Positions 11,472 through 19,322 of a DNA stretch of 64,000 nucleotides are shown in pieces (within the stretch, counting starts at the first letter, position 1; each line of letters starts with the position of its first letter). A program made the translations under genes and the position numbers. Source of the stretch: an uncultured Sphingomonadaceae bacterium (GTDB lineage: Bacteria > Pseudomonadota > Alphaproteobacteria > Sphingomonadales > Sphingomonadaceae); NCBI GenBank assembly GCA_947493215.1, contig CANLQE010000001.1:806001-870000 (forward strand), read 5' to 3'. Below the pieces are notes generated by a model. It was given only the letters and a program-made list of their open reading frames with translations. It had not been told where the DNA came from and did no database searches.

Positions 11472-11701
11472 ATTTATTTGACCTCAAGCGCCGGGCGGGC
11501 ACATCCGTGCCCTTGGCTACGCGCCAATAAGGCGCGGCGGCCGGTCGGCCTTGCCGACGCACTTCGCGTCGGTTTGGTGTAACCTCTCAATGTCGCGCTG
11601 GTCCGACGCGAAGCGTCGGCAAGCGCGACCGCGCGCCCGAGCTTATGCGAGGAAAGCCAAGGCGACGGACGTCGCCGCCCGGCGCTTGAGGTCAAATAAA
11701 T
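11472..11701. repeat. Structured intergenic element, copy 1 (27-bp inverted terminal arms, internal hairpins)
   Basis: Left arm 11472-11498 ATTTATTTGACCTCAAGCGCCGGGCGG is the exact reverse complement of 11675-11701. Internal hairpin GGGCAC-ATCC-GTGCCC (11497-11512) and mirror hairpin GGCGAC-GGAC-GTCGCC (11661-11676). Confidence 0.9.
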
Positions 11702-13629
11702 TAAGCCCGCGCACCCGTTTCCTCTACGCCCGTGCTGTTATGACGCAGCGCTTTGAGCACGGTATCAACAATTCCGTCTGCATCCAGACCCGCTTCGGCA
11801 TATTGCACATCGGGTTTGTTCTGATCTTGAAACACATCGGGCAAGCGCATCGTACGGATTTTCAAGCCCGCATCGGTCAGACCGGTATCGGATGCAAGCG
11901 TCAGGACATGCGCGCCAAGACCGCCGATCGCTGCTTCTTCAACTGTTACGGCGACTTCATGGGTGGTCAGCAGCTTGCGGATCAGCTCTTCGTCCAGCGG
12001 TTTGGCAAAACGCAGATCCGCGACTGTCGTGCTGAGGCCTTTAGCGTCGAGGCGGTCGGCAGCTTTCAACGCTTCGCCCAAGCGCGCGCCGAGCGACAGG
12101 ATCGCTACCTTGCCGCCTTCGCGGACGATGCGGCCTTTGCCGATTTCGAGCTTTTCGAGTGTGTCGGGTATGGCGACGCCGGTGCCATTGCCACGTGGGT
12201 AGCGGAAGGCAATTGGACCATCATCATATTGCGCGGCGGTATAAGTCATATGCGCCAATTCTGCTTCATCGGCAGCGGCCATGACCACCATATTGGGCAG
12301 TGTCGCAAGATAGGTGACATCGAACGATCCGGCATGGGTGCTGCCGTCGGCCCCAACTAGTCCAGCCCGGTCAATCGCAAAGCGCACTGGCAGGTTCTGG
12401 ATCGCGACATCATGGACGACCTGATCATAAGCACGTTGCAGGAAGGTCGAATAGATTGCGGCAAAGGGACGCATACCCTGCGCGGCCAGACCTGCGGCAA
12501 AGGTTACGCCATGCTGTTCGGCAATGCCCACATCAAAGGCGCGATCGGGATGGGCCTTCGCAAATTTGTCGACGCCGGTGCCCGATGGCATTGCGGCAGT
12601 AATAGCGCAAATACGCGGGTCGGTATCAGCGAGCTTGGCGAGTGTTTCGCCAAAGACGTTCTGATAGGCTGGCGGTCCGCCGCCCGGACCCTTGTCCTGC
12701 TTGCCGGAAACGACATCAAATTTGGCCACGCCATGATATTTGTCTGCGGCTTCCTCAGCAAATTTATAGCCTTTACCCTTTTCGGTGACGCAGTGGATCA
12801 GCACCGGTCCTTCGGCATTGTCTCGGACATTTTCCAAAACCGGGATCAGTTGATCCATATTGTGACCATCAATCGGTCCAACATAGTAGAAACCGAGTTC
12901 TTCGAACAGCGTACCGCCCATCGCCATGCCGCGCGCATATTCTTCTGCCTTGGCAGTAGCTTTGTGTACTCGGCGAGAGAGTTTCGCCGTCAGCTTGCTG
13001 GCAAATTTGCGGATGCCGAGATATTCGCTGGAGGAGACAAGTCGCGCCAGATAGGCGGACAGCCCGCCCACAGGCGGTGCGATCGACATATCATTGTCGT
13101 TGAGAATGACGACCAGCCGATTGCCAGCAGCCTGCGCATTGTTCATCGCTTCATAGGCCATGCCAGCGCTCATCGCACCATCGCCGATGACGGCAATCCC
13201 GCGACCGGGTTCACCCTTCATTTTGTTGGCGACGGCAAAGCCGACGGCGGCGCTGATCGAGGTTGAACTATGCGCAGCGCCAAAAGGATCATATTCGCTT
13301 TCGCTGCGCTTGGTGAAACCGGATAGTCCGTCGGCTTGGCGCAACGTACGGATACGGTCGCGGCGGCCGGTGATAATCTTGTGCGGATAGCATTGATGGC
13401 CAACATCCCAGATCAAGCGATCCTGCGGGGTATTGAAAACATAATGGATAGCAGCCGTCAACTCGACCACGCCAAGTCCCGCGCCCAAATGGCCGCCGGT
13501 GACAGAAACAGTATCGATGACTTCGGCGCGCAATTCATCGGCAAATTGCCGCAATTGTTCCGGTTTTAATTTTCTCAGATCCGCTGGAAGCGATACTGTA
13601 TCCAGAAGCGGCGTGTTTGGACCTGGCAT
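11701..13629 (-). CDS. dxs: 1-deoxy-D-xylulose-5-phosphate synthase
   Basis: 642 aa; [29 protein letters not shown]...[13 protein letters not shown]...[17 protein letters not shown]. Confidence 0.97.
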   Translation of the reverse strand: MPGPNTPLLDTVSLPADLRKLKPEQLRQFADELRAEVIDTVSVTGGHLGAGLGVVELTAAIHYVFNTPQDRLIWDVGHQCYPHKIITGRRDRIRTLRQADGLSGFTKRSESEYDPFGAAHSSTSISAAVGFAVANKMKGEPGRGIAVIGDGAMSAGMAYEAMNNAQAAGNRLVVILNDNDMSIAPPVGGLSAYLARLVSSSEYLGIRKFASKLTAKLSRRVHKATAKAEEYARGMAMGGTLFEELGFYYVGPIDGHNMDQLIPVLENVRDNAEGPVLIHCVTEKGKGYKFAEEAADKYHGVAKFDVVSGKQDKGPGGGPPAYQNVFGETLAKLADTDPRICAITAAMPSGTGVDKFAKAHPDRAFDVGIAEQHGVTFAAGLAAQGMRPFAAIYSTFLQRAYDQVVHDVAIQNLPVRFAIDRAGLVGADGSTHAGSFDVTYLATLPNMVVMAAADEAELAHMTYTAAQYDDGPIAFRYPRGNGTGVAIPDTLEKLEIGKGRIVREGGKVAILSLGARLGEALKAADRLDAKGLSTTVADLRFAKPLDEELIRKLLTTHEVAVTVEEAAIGGLGAHVLTLASDTGLTDAGLKIRTMRLPDVFQDQNKPDVQYAEAGLDADGIVDTVLKALRHNSTGVEETGARA

Positions 13630-13739
13630 ATATACTCCGTGTTTCGTCCCAGCTTTAGCGATACTGGCCGCTAATGTCGAATGTCTATCTTTTGCAAAGA
13701 GCAGGGAAGCTCTGAACAGGGGCTGACGCGAAAGCGCGC

Positions 13740-14198
13740 TTAACTACATTTTTGGCAGACGCCACGGACCTCAATAACAGGCCGGATCGAGCTAAATCCT
13801 TGTTCGTGCGCAACGTCGCGCACTTTGGAGGATAAAGCGTCATCGTCAATATGGGTGGCCTCGCCGCAAGTATCACAGACCAGGAATATGCAATCATGTT
13901 CGCAGCCAGGGTGGCTGTTGGCGAGATAGGCGTTGGCGCTTTCGACCCGCATGGCGAGGTTTTTGGCCACAAACAGGTCAAGAATACGGTAGACGCTATT
14001 CGGCGCGACCCGCTTGCCGCGCGCGGCGGAAACGAGCTCGGCTATGTCATAAGCCGACGCTGGCCGTGAAAAGCCCGACAGCGCTTCAAAAATAGCGGCG
14101 CGCGTATCGGTCCATTTTTCGCCCGCTGCTTCAAGATTATGGCGTGCAGCATCAGCGAGAGACTCGCCGTGATGCTCGTGATGATCATGTTTTCCCAT
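13740..14198 (-). CDS. Fur family transcriptional regulator, Zur-like
   Basis: 152 aa; Fur-type w[33 protein letters not shown], metal/Cys motifs [18 protein letters not shown] and C-terminal CQKC; His-rich N-terminus HDHHEHH. Confidence 0.9.
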   Translation of the reverse strand: MGKHDHHEHHGESLADAARHNLEAAGEKWTDTRAAIFEALSGFSRPASAYDIAELVSAARGKRVAPNSVYRILDLFVAKNLAMRVESANAYLANSHPGCEHDCIFLVCDTCGEATHIDDDALSSKVRDVAHEQGFSSIRPVIEVRGVCQKCS

Positions 14199-14265
14199 AA
14201 GGATGATTTAGGGATTTTTGAGTCCGGGGGCAAGGGTCGGGGGGAGGGTGGTGATTTTTTTGTTA

Positions 14266-14283
14266 GACCTCAAGCGCCGGGCG
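14266..14283. repeat. Solo terminal arm of the structured intergenic element
   Basis: GACCTCAAGCGCCGGGCG, 35 bp upstream of the matching arm of copy 2. Confidence 0.75.
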
Positions 14284-14300
14284 CGGGGGAGTTTTTATTG

Positions 14301-14505
14301 AACCTCAAGCGCCGGGCGGCGACATCCGTCGCCTTGGCTACGCGCCATAAGGCGCGGCGGCCGGTCGGCCTTGCCGACGCGATGCGTCGGTTTGGTGGTA
14401 ATCTTTAGGTAATCCTCCGAGCGAAGCGAGGCAAGCGCGACCGCGCGCCCGAGCTTATGCGAGGATAGCCAAGCGGGCGGATGCCCGCGCCCGGCGCTTG
14501 AGGTT
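14301..14505. repeat. Structured intergenic element, copy 2
   Basis: Arms AACCTCAAGCGCCGGGCG (14301-14318) and CGCCCGGCGCTTGAGGTT (14488-14505); hairpins GGCGAC-ATCC-GTCGCC (14318-14333) and GCGGGC-GGAT-GCCCGC (14473-14488); collinear with copy 1. Confidence 0.9.
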
Positions 14506-14512
14506 AAATTAA

Positions 14513-14920
14513 CTAATGCGTTGCGCGGTAATTTAGATCGTGACCCAGCGCGAGTATCCCCACACCAACCATGGTGAACAATATCTCCATGCCGCCATGA
14601 TCGCCCTGATGTCCGATGGTAATCGCGCCAGCCATAATGCCGAGGCCCAGACCGCCAATCGCCGCTGGCATGATATAGCCATGATCCAGCACGCCGCGAC
14701 CCAATGTAAACAGGCCCAGCGCAATCGCTACGCCAATGCCGATTTCATGGACAATCGGGTCCAATAATGCACCCGCCGCCGATGACAAAAGGGCGACAAA
14801 TACCATGGTCGATATGCAATGGACCAGACACAGGCCGGAGATGAGCACCGCAATACGGTCCCACAATCCATCCCTGCCCATAAGGCCGTCTTTGTTCCAA
14901 AGTTTCGATGTCGTAAACAC
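14513..14920 (-). CDS. MerC-domain-like small membrane protein
   Basis: WDRIAVLISGLCLVHCISTMVFVALLSS with CxxxHC-type motif in TM1, four hydrophobic segments; next to the Zur-like gene. Start may be the downstream MGRDGLW. Confidence 0.8.
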   Translation of the reverse strand: MFTTSKLWNKDGLMGRDGLWDRIAVLISGLCLVHCISTMVFVALLSSAAGALLDPIVHEIGIGVAIALGLFTLGRGVLDHGYIMPAAIGGLGLGIMAGAITIGHQGDHGGMEILFTMVGVGILALGHDLNYRATH

Positions 14921-15062
14921 GACTCAGCTATCCATTACGTTTGAGTGTTTCACCAGATATAGGCTGCAGAGTGTTAAGATACAACATATCATTTTGTGAT
15001 TTGAGTCTGTTTTCCGCCGGTACCTCTTGTCAGGCCGTGATTTTGCCATCACATAGCCGGTT

Positions 15063-16133
15063 ATGAGCAGTTTCGCCCAGCCTCTTGCGCCCTTTGATGG
15101 AGCAACGCCGACCCGCCCGGTAGCGATAGCTAACTGGCTGTTATCGGTCGCTTTTCTGGTATTCCTCATGGTCATCGTGGGCGGGATCACCCGTCTTACC
15201 GAATCCGGCCTGTCGATCACCGAGTGGAAACCGATCATGGGTGCGATCCCGCCGCTTAATGACGCGGATTGGTTGTCCGAGTTTGAAAAATACAAACAGA
15301 TCCCGGAATATATCGAGATTACCGGCCCGGCGGGCATGACGCTGGCGGATTTCAAATTCATCTATTTTTGGGAGTGGATTCACCGGCTGTTGGGCCGTGT
15401 GATCGGTTTGGCCTTTGCCTTGCCGTTCTTCTATTTTGCCGTGAGACGCGCCATTCCAAAGGGCTATGGCTTGCGCTTGACCGGCTTGCTGATTCTTGGC
15501 GGCTTGCAAGGCTTTATCGGTTGGTGGATGGTGAGTTCCGGTCTGTCAGATCGCACCGATGTCAGCCATTTCCGGCTCGCGACCCATTTGTTGTTGGCGC
15601 TGTTTATCTTGGCCTGTCTGGTTTGGACTGCGCTGGACCTCAGGCGTCTGGCAGGCGGCCACCCCAAGGCAGCGCAAATGACCGTCTTTGGGCTGGTTGT
15701 TTCGCTGGTTCTGTTCCTCCAGCTCCTGTTTGGTGCCTATGTTGCCGGCCTTAACGCAGGCTATGTCTCCAATACATGGCCGCTGATGAATGACAGTCTG
15801 GTGCCGGATGGCATAGATTTTACCTTTGGTGCATGGGCAGCGATTAATAATGATCCTTATCTCACCCATTTCATCCATCGCTGGTGGGCGTGGGTGACGG
15901 TCGGTGTCTTGATTGTGCTGGCCCGCAAAGTCCGCGGTCAATCGCGCACGGCGTCTATTGCAATCCACTGCGCCTTTGGCGTCCAGATATTGCTCGGTAT
16001 TGCCACCGTGATGACTGGAATGGATATTGTTCTGGCGGTGTTGCATCAGGCTGTCGGCGCGCTGGTTGTTGCCGCAACGGCTTGGGGTATCCATGTTCTA
16101 GGCCGTGAAAACCCTGCTTCTGCGCCCACATGA
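15063..16133 (+). CDS. ctaA: Heme A synthase (COX15/CtaA family)
   Basis: 356 aa; VVGGITRLTESGLSITEWKPIMGAIPPL, WEWIHRLLGRVIG, HRWWAWVT. Confidence 0.95.
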   Translation: MSSFAQPLAPFDGATPTRPVAIANWLLSVAFLVFLMVIVGGITRLTESGLSITEWKPIMGAIPPLNDADWLSEFEKYKQIPEYIEITGPAGMTLADFKFIYFWEWIHRLLGRVIGLAFALPFFYFAVRRAIPKGYGLRLTGLLILGGLQGFIGWWMVSSGLSDRTDVSHFRLATHLLLALFILACLVWTALDLRRLAGGHPKAAQMTVFGLVVSLVLFLQLLFGAYVAGLNAGYVSNTWPLMNDSLVPDGIDFTFGAWAAINNDPYLTHFIHRWWAWVTVGVLIVLARKVRGQSRTASIAIHCAFGVQILLGIATVMTGMDIVLAVLHQAVGALVVAATAWGIHVLGRENPASAPT

Positions 16134-16459
16134 CCGATAAACCTGTCCTTATTTATACCGTGTTCGGGTCAGGCACAGAGGCAAAGCAGGTCGCCAAGAC
16201 ACTCATAGAAGAACGGTTGATCGCTTGCGCCAATCATTTCGCGCCCGCCCTTTCTCAATATGTCTGGGACGGCAAATTTTGCGAGGATCAAGAATATCCG
16301 GTCTTGTTAAAAACCACCGAATCCCAAACTAAACCAGCGATGGCGCGCTTGAAAACACTCCACAGCTATGACACGCCGGCTATCTTATGCTGGACCACAG
16401 ATGATAGTGATCCCGACTATGCAAAATGGCTTTCCGGACAGATCGCAAAGCAGGTTTGA
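16130..16459 (+). CDS. cutA: Divalent cation tolerance protein CutA
   Basis: 109 aa; AKTLIEERLIACANHFAPALSQYVWDGK...EYPVLLKTTE. Confidence 0.93.
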   Translation: MTDKPVLIYTVFGSGTEAKQVAKTLIEERLIACANHFAPALSQYVWDGKFCEDQEYPVLLKTTESQTKPAMARLKTLHSYDTPAILCWTTDDSDPDYAKWLSGQIAKQV

Positions 16460-16583
16460 GAAATCCAAAGGTATCATTATACCCGCTAGCAATACCGCAG
16501 TTTGCTTGACTTAGCGAGAAAACGTCCTCAATAGCACCCCACTCGGCCGGGCATCAGCTCGGCTTTTATCATTTTGATTCGTC

Positions 16584-16603
16584 GCTCTCTTGCAAGGGAG
16601 AGC
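16584..16603 (+). promoter_or_regulatory. Candidate leader hairpin immediately upstream of rplM
   Basis: GCTCTCTTGCAAGGGAGAGC, 6-bp perfect stem just before the Shine-Dalgarno-like AAAGGAG. Confidence 0.35.
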
Positions 16604-16623
16604 TCCCAAAGGAGTTTAGTCCT

Positions 16624-17103
16624 ATGAAGACTATCACCAAACAGACGCAGTCGGTTAAACCCGCAGACGTTGAGAAGAAATGGCATATTATTGATGCCGA
16701 AGATCTGGTTGTTGGCCGCGTTGCGTCCATCATCGCCAACATCCTGCGCGGCAAGCACAAGCCAAGCTATACACCGCATGTTGATTGCGGCGATCATGTC
16801 ATTGTGGTCAATGCTGGCAAGGTGAAGTTCACCGGCAACAAGACCAAGCAGAAAATCTATTACAAGCACACCGGCTATCCCGGCGGCTTGAAAGAGCGCA
16901 CAGCGGAAAAAGTCCTCGAAGGTCAATTTCCTGAGCGTGTTTTGGAAAAAGCGGTTGAACGCATGATTCCAAAAGGCCCGCTCGGCTTTGCGCAGATGCG
17001 TGCTTTGCACCTCTTTAATGGCACCGAGCATCCTTATGCTGGCCAAGACCCACAGCCGCTCGACGTGGCTTCGATGAACCGCAAGAACAAGGTGAGCAAA
17101 TAA
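16624..17103 (+). CDS. rplM: 50S ribosomal protein L13
   Basis: 159 aa; [45 protein letters not shown]. Confidence 0.97.
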   Translation: MKTITKQTQSVKPADVEKKWHIIDAEDLVVGRVASIIANILRGKHKPSYTPHVDCGDHVIVVNAGKVKFTGNKTKQKIYYKHTGYPGGLKERTAEKVLEGQFPERVLEKAVERMIPKGPLGFAQMRALHLFNGTEHPYAGQDPQPLDVASMNRKNKVSK

Positions 17104-17663
17104 TGGCGACCGATAACAAAGAAGGCGTAAAAACCGACCTCGCTGATCTTAAAGAAATCGCTGGCGACGCTGTTGTAGCGGCTCCTGCTGCTGATGCCGC
17201 TGCTGAAGAAGGCGCGACTGAAACTGTAGAGCCACCGGTATCGACCATGCCATTGCGCGAACAGATATTGGATAAACAGGGCCGTGCTTATGCAACCGGC
17301 CGCCGTAAAGACGCGGTCGCCCGCGTTTGGCTCAAGCCCGGCAAAGGCAAGATCACGGTCAATGGTCGCGATCAGGAAACCTATTTCGCGCGTCCAACCC
17401 TGCGTCTCGTCCTGAACCAAGTGTTCGCGATCACGGAACGCGAAGGCCAATATGATGTCAACGTAACGGTTAAAGGCGGCGGACTATCTGGTCAGGCTGG
17501 TGCTGTGAAACATGGTATCTCGCAAGCCTTGACCAAATATGAACCTGCGCTGCGCGCCACGGTCAAAGCGGCAGGCTTCCTGACCCGCGATAGCCGTAAG
17601 GTCGAGCGTAAGAAATATGGTAAGGCGAAAGCGCGTAAGAGCTTCCAGTTCTCGAAACGCTAA
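17103..17663 (+). CDS. rpsI: 30S ribosomal protein S9 with N-terminal acidic/Ala-rich extension
   Basis: 186 aa; [28 protein letters not shown]...[17 protein letters not shown]. Confidence 0.96.
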   Translation: MATDNKEGVKTDLADLKEIAGDAVVAAPAADAAAEEGATETVEPPVSTMPLREQILDKQGRAYATGRRKDAVARVWLKPGKGKITVNGRDQETYFARPTLRLVLNQVFAITEREGQYDVNVTVKGGGLSGQAGAVKHGISQALTKYEPALRATVKAAGFLTRDSRKVERKKYGKAKARKSFQFSKR

Positions 17664-17689
17664 ACCAACCATTATACAAGTTACGAAAG

Positions 17690-17715
17690 AGGCGGCCTGC
17701 GGGTCGCCTTTTTTA
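17690..17715 (+). terminator. Rho-independent terminator after rpsI
   Basis: AGGCG-gcctgcgggt-CGCCT followed by a T-run. Confidence 0.8.
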
Positions 17716-18065
17716 TTGGGCGATGGGTCGATCGTCTTTCCCTCGACCCACTGCTGGGGCTCAATTGACGGCATTGCCTTACAAAGGCCGCTATCAATCG
17801 CTATATAGACACTACGTCGTTGCGGTATATCTACTGCAACACTGTCTGACGGTGTCTCTTCTCAATCAAAAATTCCTTTGATTGGCTTTCCTGAGACAGG
17901 ATAAGCATAAGCTGTGCCCGGGTTCTCGACAGACCGCAGCATAAGCGATGCAAAAGACCGGCAACAACGCGCATCTATCCTCGTGCATTTCAATCCCACG
18001 CGGTTCCGGCGACTAATGCCGACCGTCATTTGCCTGTTTCCACCATCAACTGAAGGAACACGATC

Positions 18066-18206
18066 ATGGCTAAATCACAGAGAAAATCAAAGCGCGAAGT
18101 GCGCAAGCCGAAAGCTGAAAAAGTAAAGACCAACGCGTCAAACCCGTCGGCAAAGAGCGGCGTTGTTAAGGGTCTTGAACATATGAAAACCGGTCGCGGA
18201 AAGTAA
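18066..18206 (+). CDS. Small basic protein (46 aa), hypothetical
   Basis: MAKSQRKSKREVRKPKAEKVKTNASNPSAKSGVVKGLEHMKTGRGK; GAAGGAA-type RBS upstream; below the ORF-track length cut-off. Confidence 0.7.
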   Translation: MAKSQRKSKREVRKPKAEKVKTNASNPSAKSGVVKGLEHMKTGRGK

Positions 18207-18212
18207 CAGGCG

Positions 18213-18455
18213 ATGCGCGTAAAAGCCGAAATTTGCCGGGCGCAAGAAGCCCGCCAGCTCGATCTGGCCGCCAATGATCCGTTGGAAAGTCGCCGCAAAA
18301 TTGCGGCGGCAGCGGCCAAGGCATGGGGTTTAGAAGCCATTCAGGCGGAAAAACGTGAGGCCGGCCACGTTGATCCGATTGACAAGCTGGATGCCGAAAT
18401 AACCACGCAATTTGCCGACGAAGCAAATGCTGAAAAGGACCAACATGCCAGTTAG
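18213..18455 (+). CDS. Conserved-looking hypothetical protein (80 aa)
   Basis: MRVKAEICRAQEARQLDLAANDPLESRRKIAAAAAKAWGLEAIQAEKREAG; follows the small basic ORF by 6 nt. Confidence 0.65.
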   Translation: MRVKAEICRAQEARQLDLAANDPLESRRKIAAAAAKAWGLEAIQAEKREAGHVDPIDKLDAEITTQFADEANAEKDQHAS

Positions 18456-18558
18456 ATTACAAATTGCTTATGGGCTGATCGCCTTGATGATCGCTGCCGC
18501 TGGCATCGGCATCTATTATTACCGAAAGCGGCAAAGGGATAAGGGTGGTCGCTGGTAA
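18445..18558 (+). CDS. Small single-TM protein (37 aa), hypothetical
   Basis: MPVRLQIAYGLIALMIAAAGIGIYYYRKRQRDKGGRW; overlaps the preceding ORF by 11 nt; below the ORF-track cut-off. Confidence 0.55.
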   Translation: MPVRLQIAYGLIALMIAAAGIGIYYYRKRQRDKGGRW

Positions 18559-18597
18559 TCCAGATCGCCAAACGGCTACATCCGATTTGAGATAATA

Positions 18598-18789
18598 TTA
18601 ACCGCCTTGAATGGTCTTGGCGGTTTCCTCAATGCTTCCAACAACAAGCAGCGGAGATCCTCCGACCATACCGACATTGGTTTGACCGTTTTCACCGGTC
18701 CTTAGCCATGCGATATTTTCCACAACCACCATATAGTCGCCGCCGCGTGATTTGAGTAAAACGAATTTCATCTTAGTGTCTCCTGACAC
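18598..18789 (-). CDS. Hypothetical protein (63 aa)
   Basis: MSGDTKMKFVLLKSRGGDYMVVVENIAWLRTGENGQTNVGMVGGSPLLVVGSIEETAKTIQGG; protein-like composition; start may be MKFVLL. Confidence 0.65.
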   Translation of the reverse strand: MSGDTKMKFVLLKSRGGDYMVVVENIAWLRTGENGQTNVGMVGGSPLLVVGSIEETAKTIQGG

Positions 18790-18907
18790 CCTTGGCGTTA
18801 CGACCCGAACCTCTTTTTTGCATTAACACCCCGGAGTGTTAATTGCAGGGGGCGGTCCCCGATAGAAATGAAAAGGCAGCTTTGTGGATTGAGCAGCGAT
18901 AACGCTG

Positions 18908-18936
18908 ATGTCCGCTATGGGCGCAAAAGCGGACAT
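18908..18936. repeat. Extragenic hairpin, TGTCCGCT...AGCGGACA family
   Basis: ATGTCCGCT-atgggcgcaaa-AGCGGACAT; second copy at 33920-33948. Confidence 0.8.
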
Positions 18937-19322
18937 TAATTTGCTTGCGCTACGGAAATATCGAAAAGCGCTGTAAGCTCAATCGATAGAGCAATAGTTT
19001 GCAGTCTATCTGGCAATTATTGCACTGAATGCTTGTACTGACTGCTTGTACTGACTGCGCCTGAAATCAATGTTGGTGCGCAGCGGCGGCTCTGGATCCC
19101 CATAATGATTGGAACTGCCAGCCAAATGAAAACCTATTTGTTTGTCCAGTTAAATATCAGTAGGTTAACAATCGCTTCCAAGCTAGCAGCCGCTTCCATC
19201 GATGTGTAACAGACTGTCTTGCCGTCCTATCGCAATAGGGCTAGACTGGTGCCAGCATTGCCTTCCAAGTGAAAGTTTTGGGGTCGCACACTTGGCTTGA
19301 ACAGGAGGGCTGCACGGCGAAG

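Noticed and set aside
11551-12360. 269 aa plus-strand ORF crossing the structured element into dxs
   Set aside because: Combines element sequence with antisense dxs; no protein features.
12412-13266. 284 aa plus-strand ORF
   Set aside because: Antisense to dxs, which is unambiguous; composition typical of shadow ORFs in GC-rich genomes.
11472-14505. Composite transposon bounded by the two structured elements
   Set aside because: The intervening genes (dxs and Zur-like) are housekeeping, no transposase is present, and the elements look like independent intergenic insertions.
18971-19020. Complete tRNA-Cys gene
   Set aside because: Only D-arm and anticodon-like pieces are present; no acceptor stem or T-arm, so not called as a tRNA gene.
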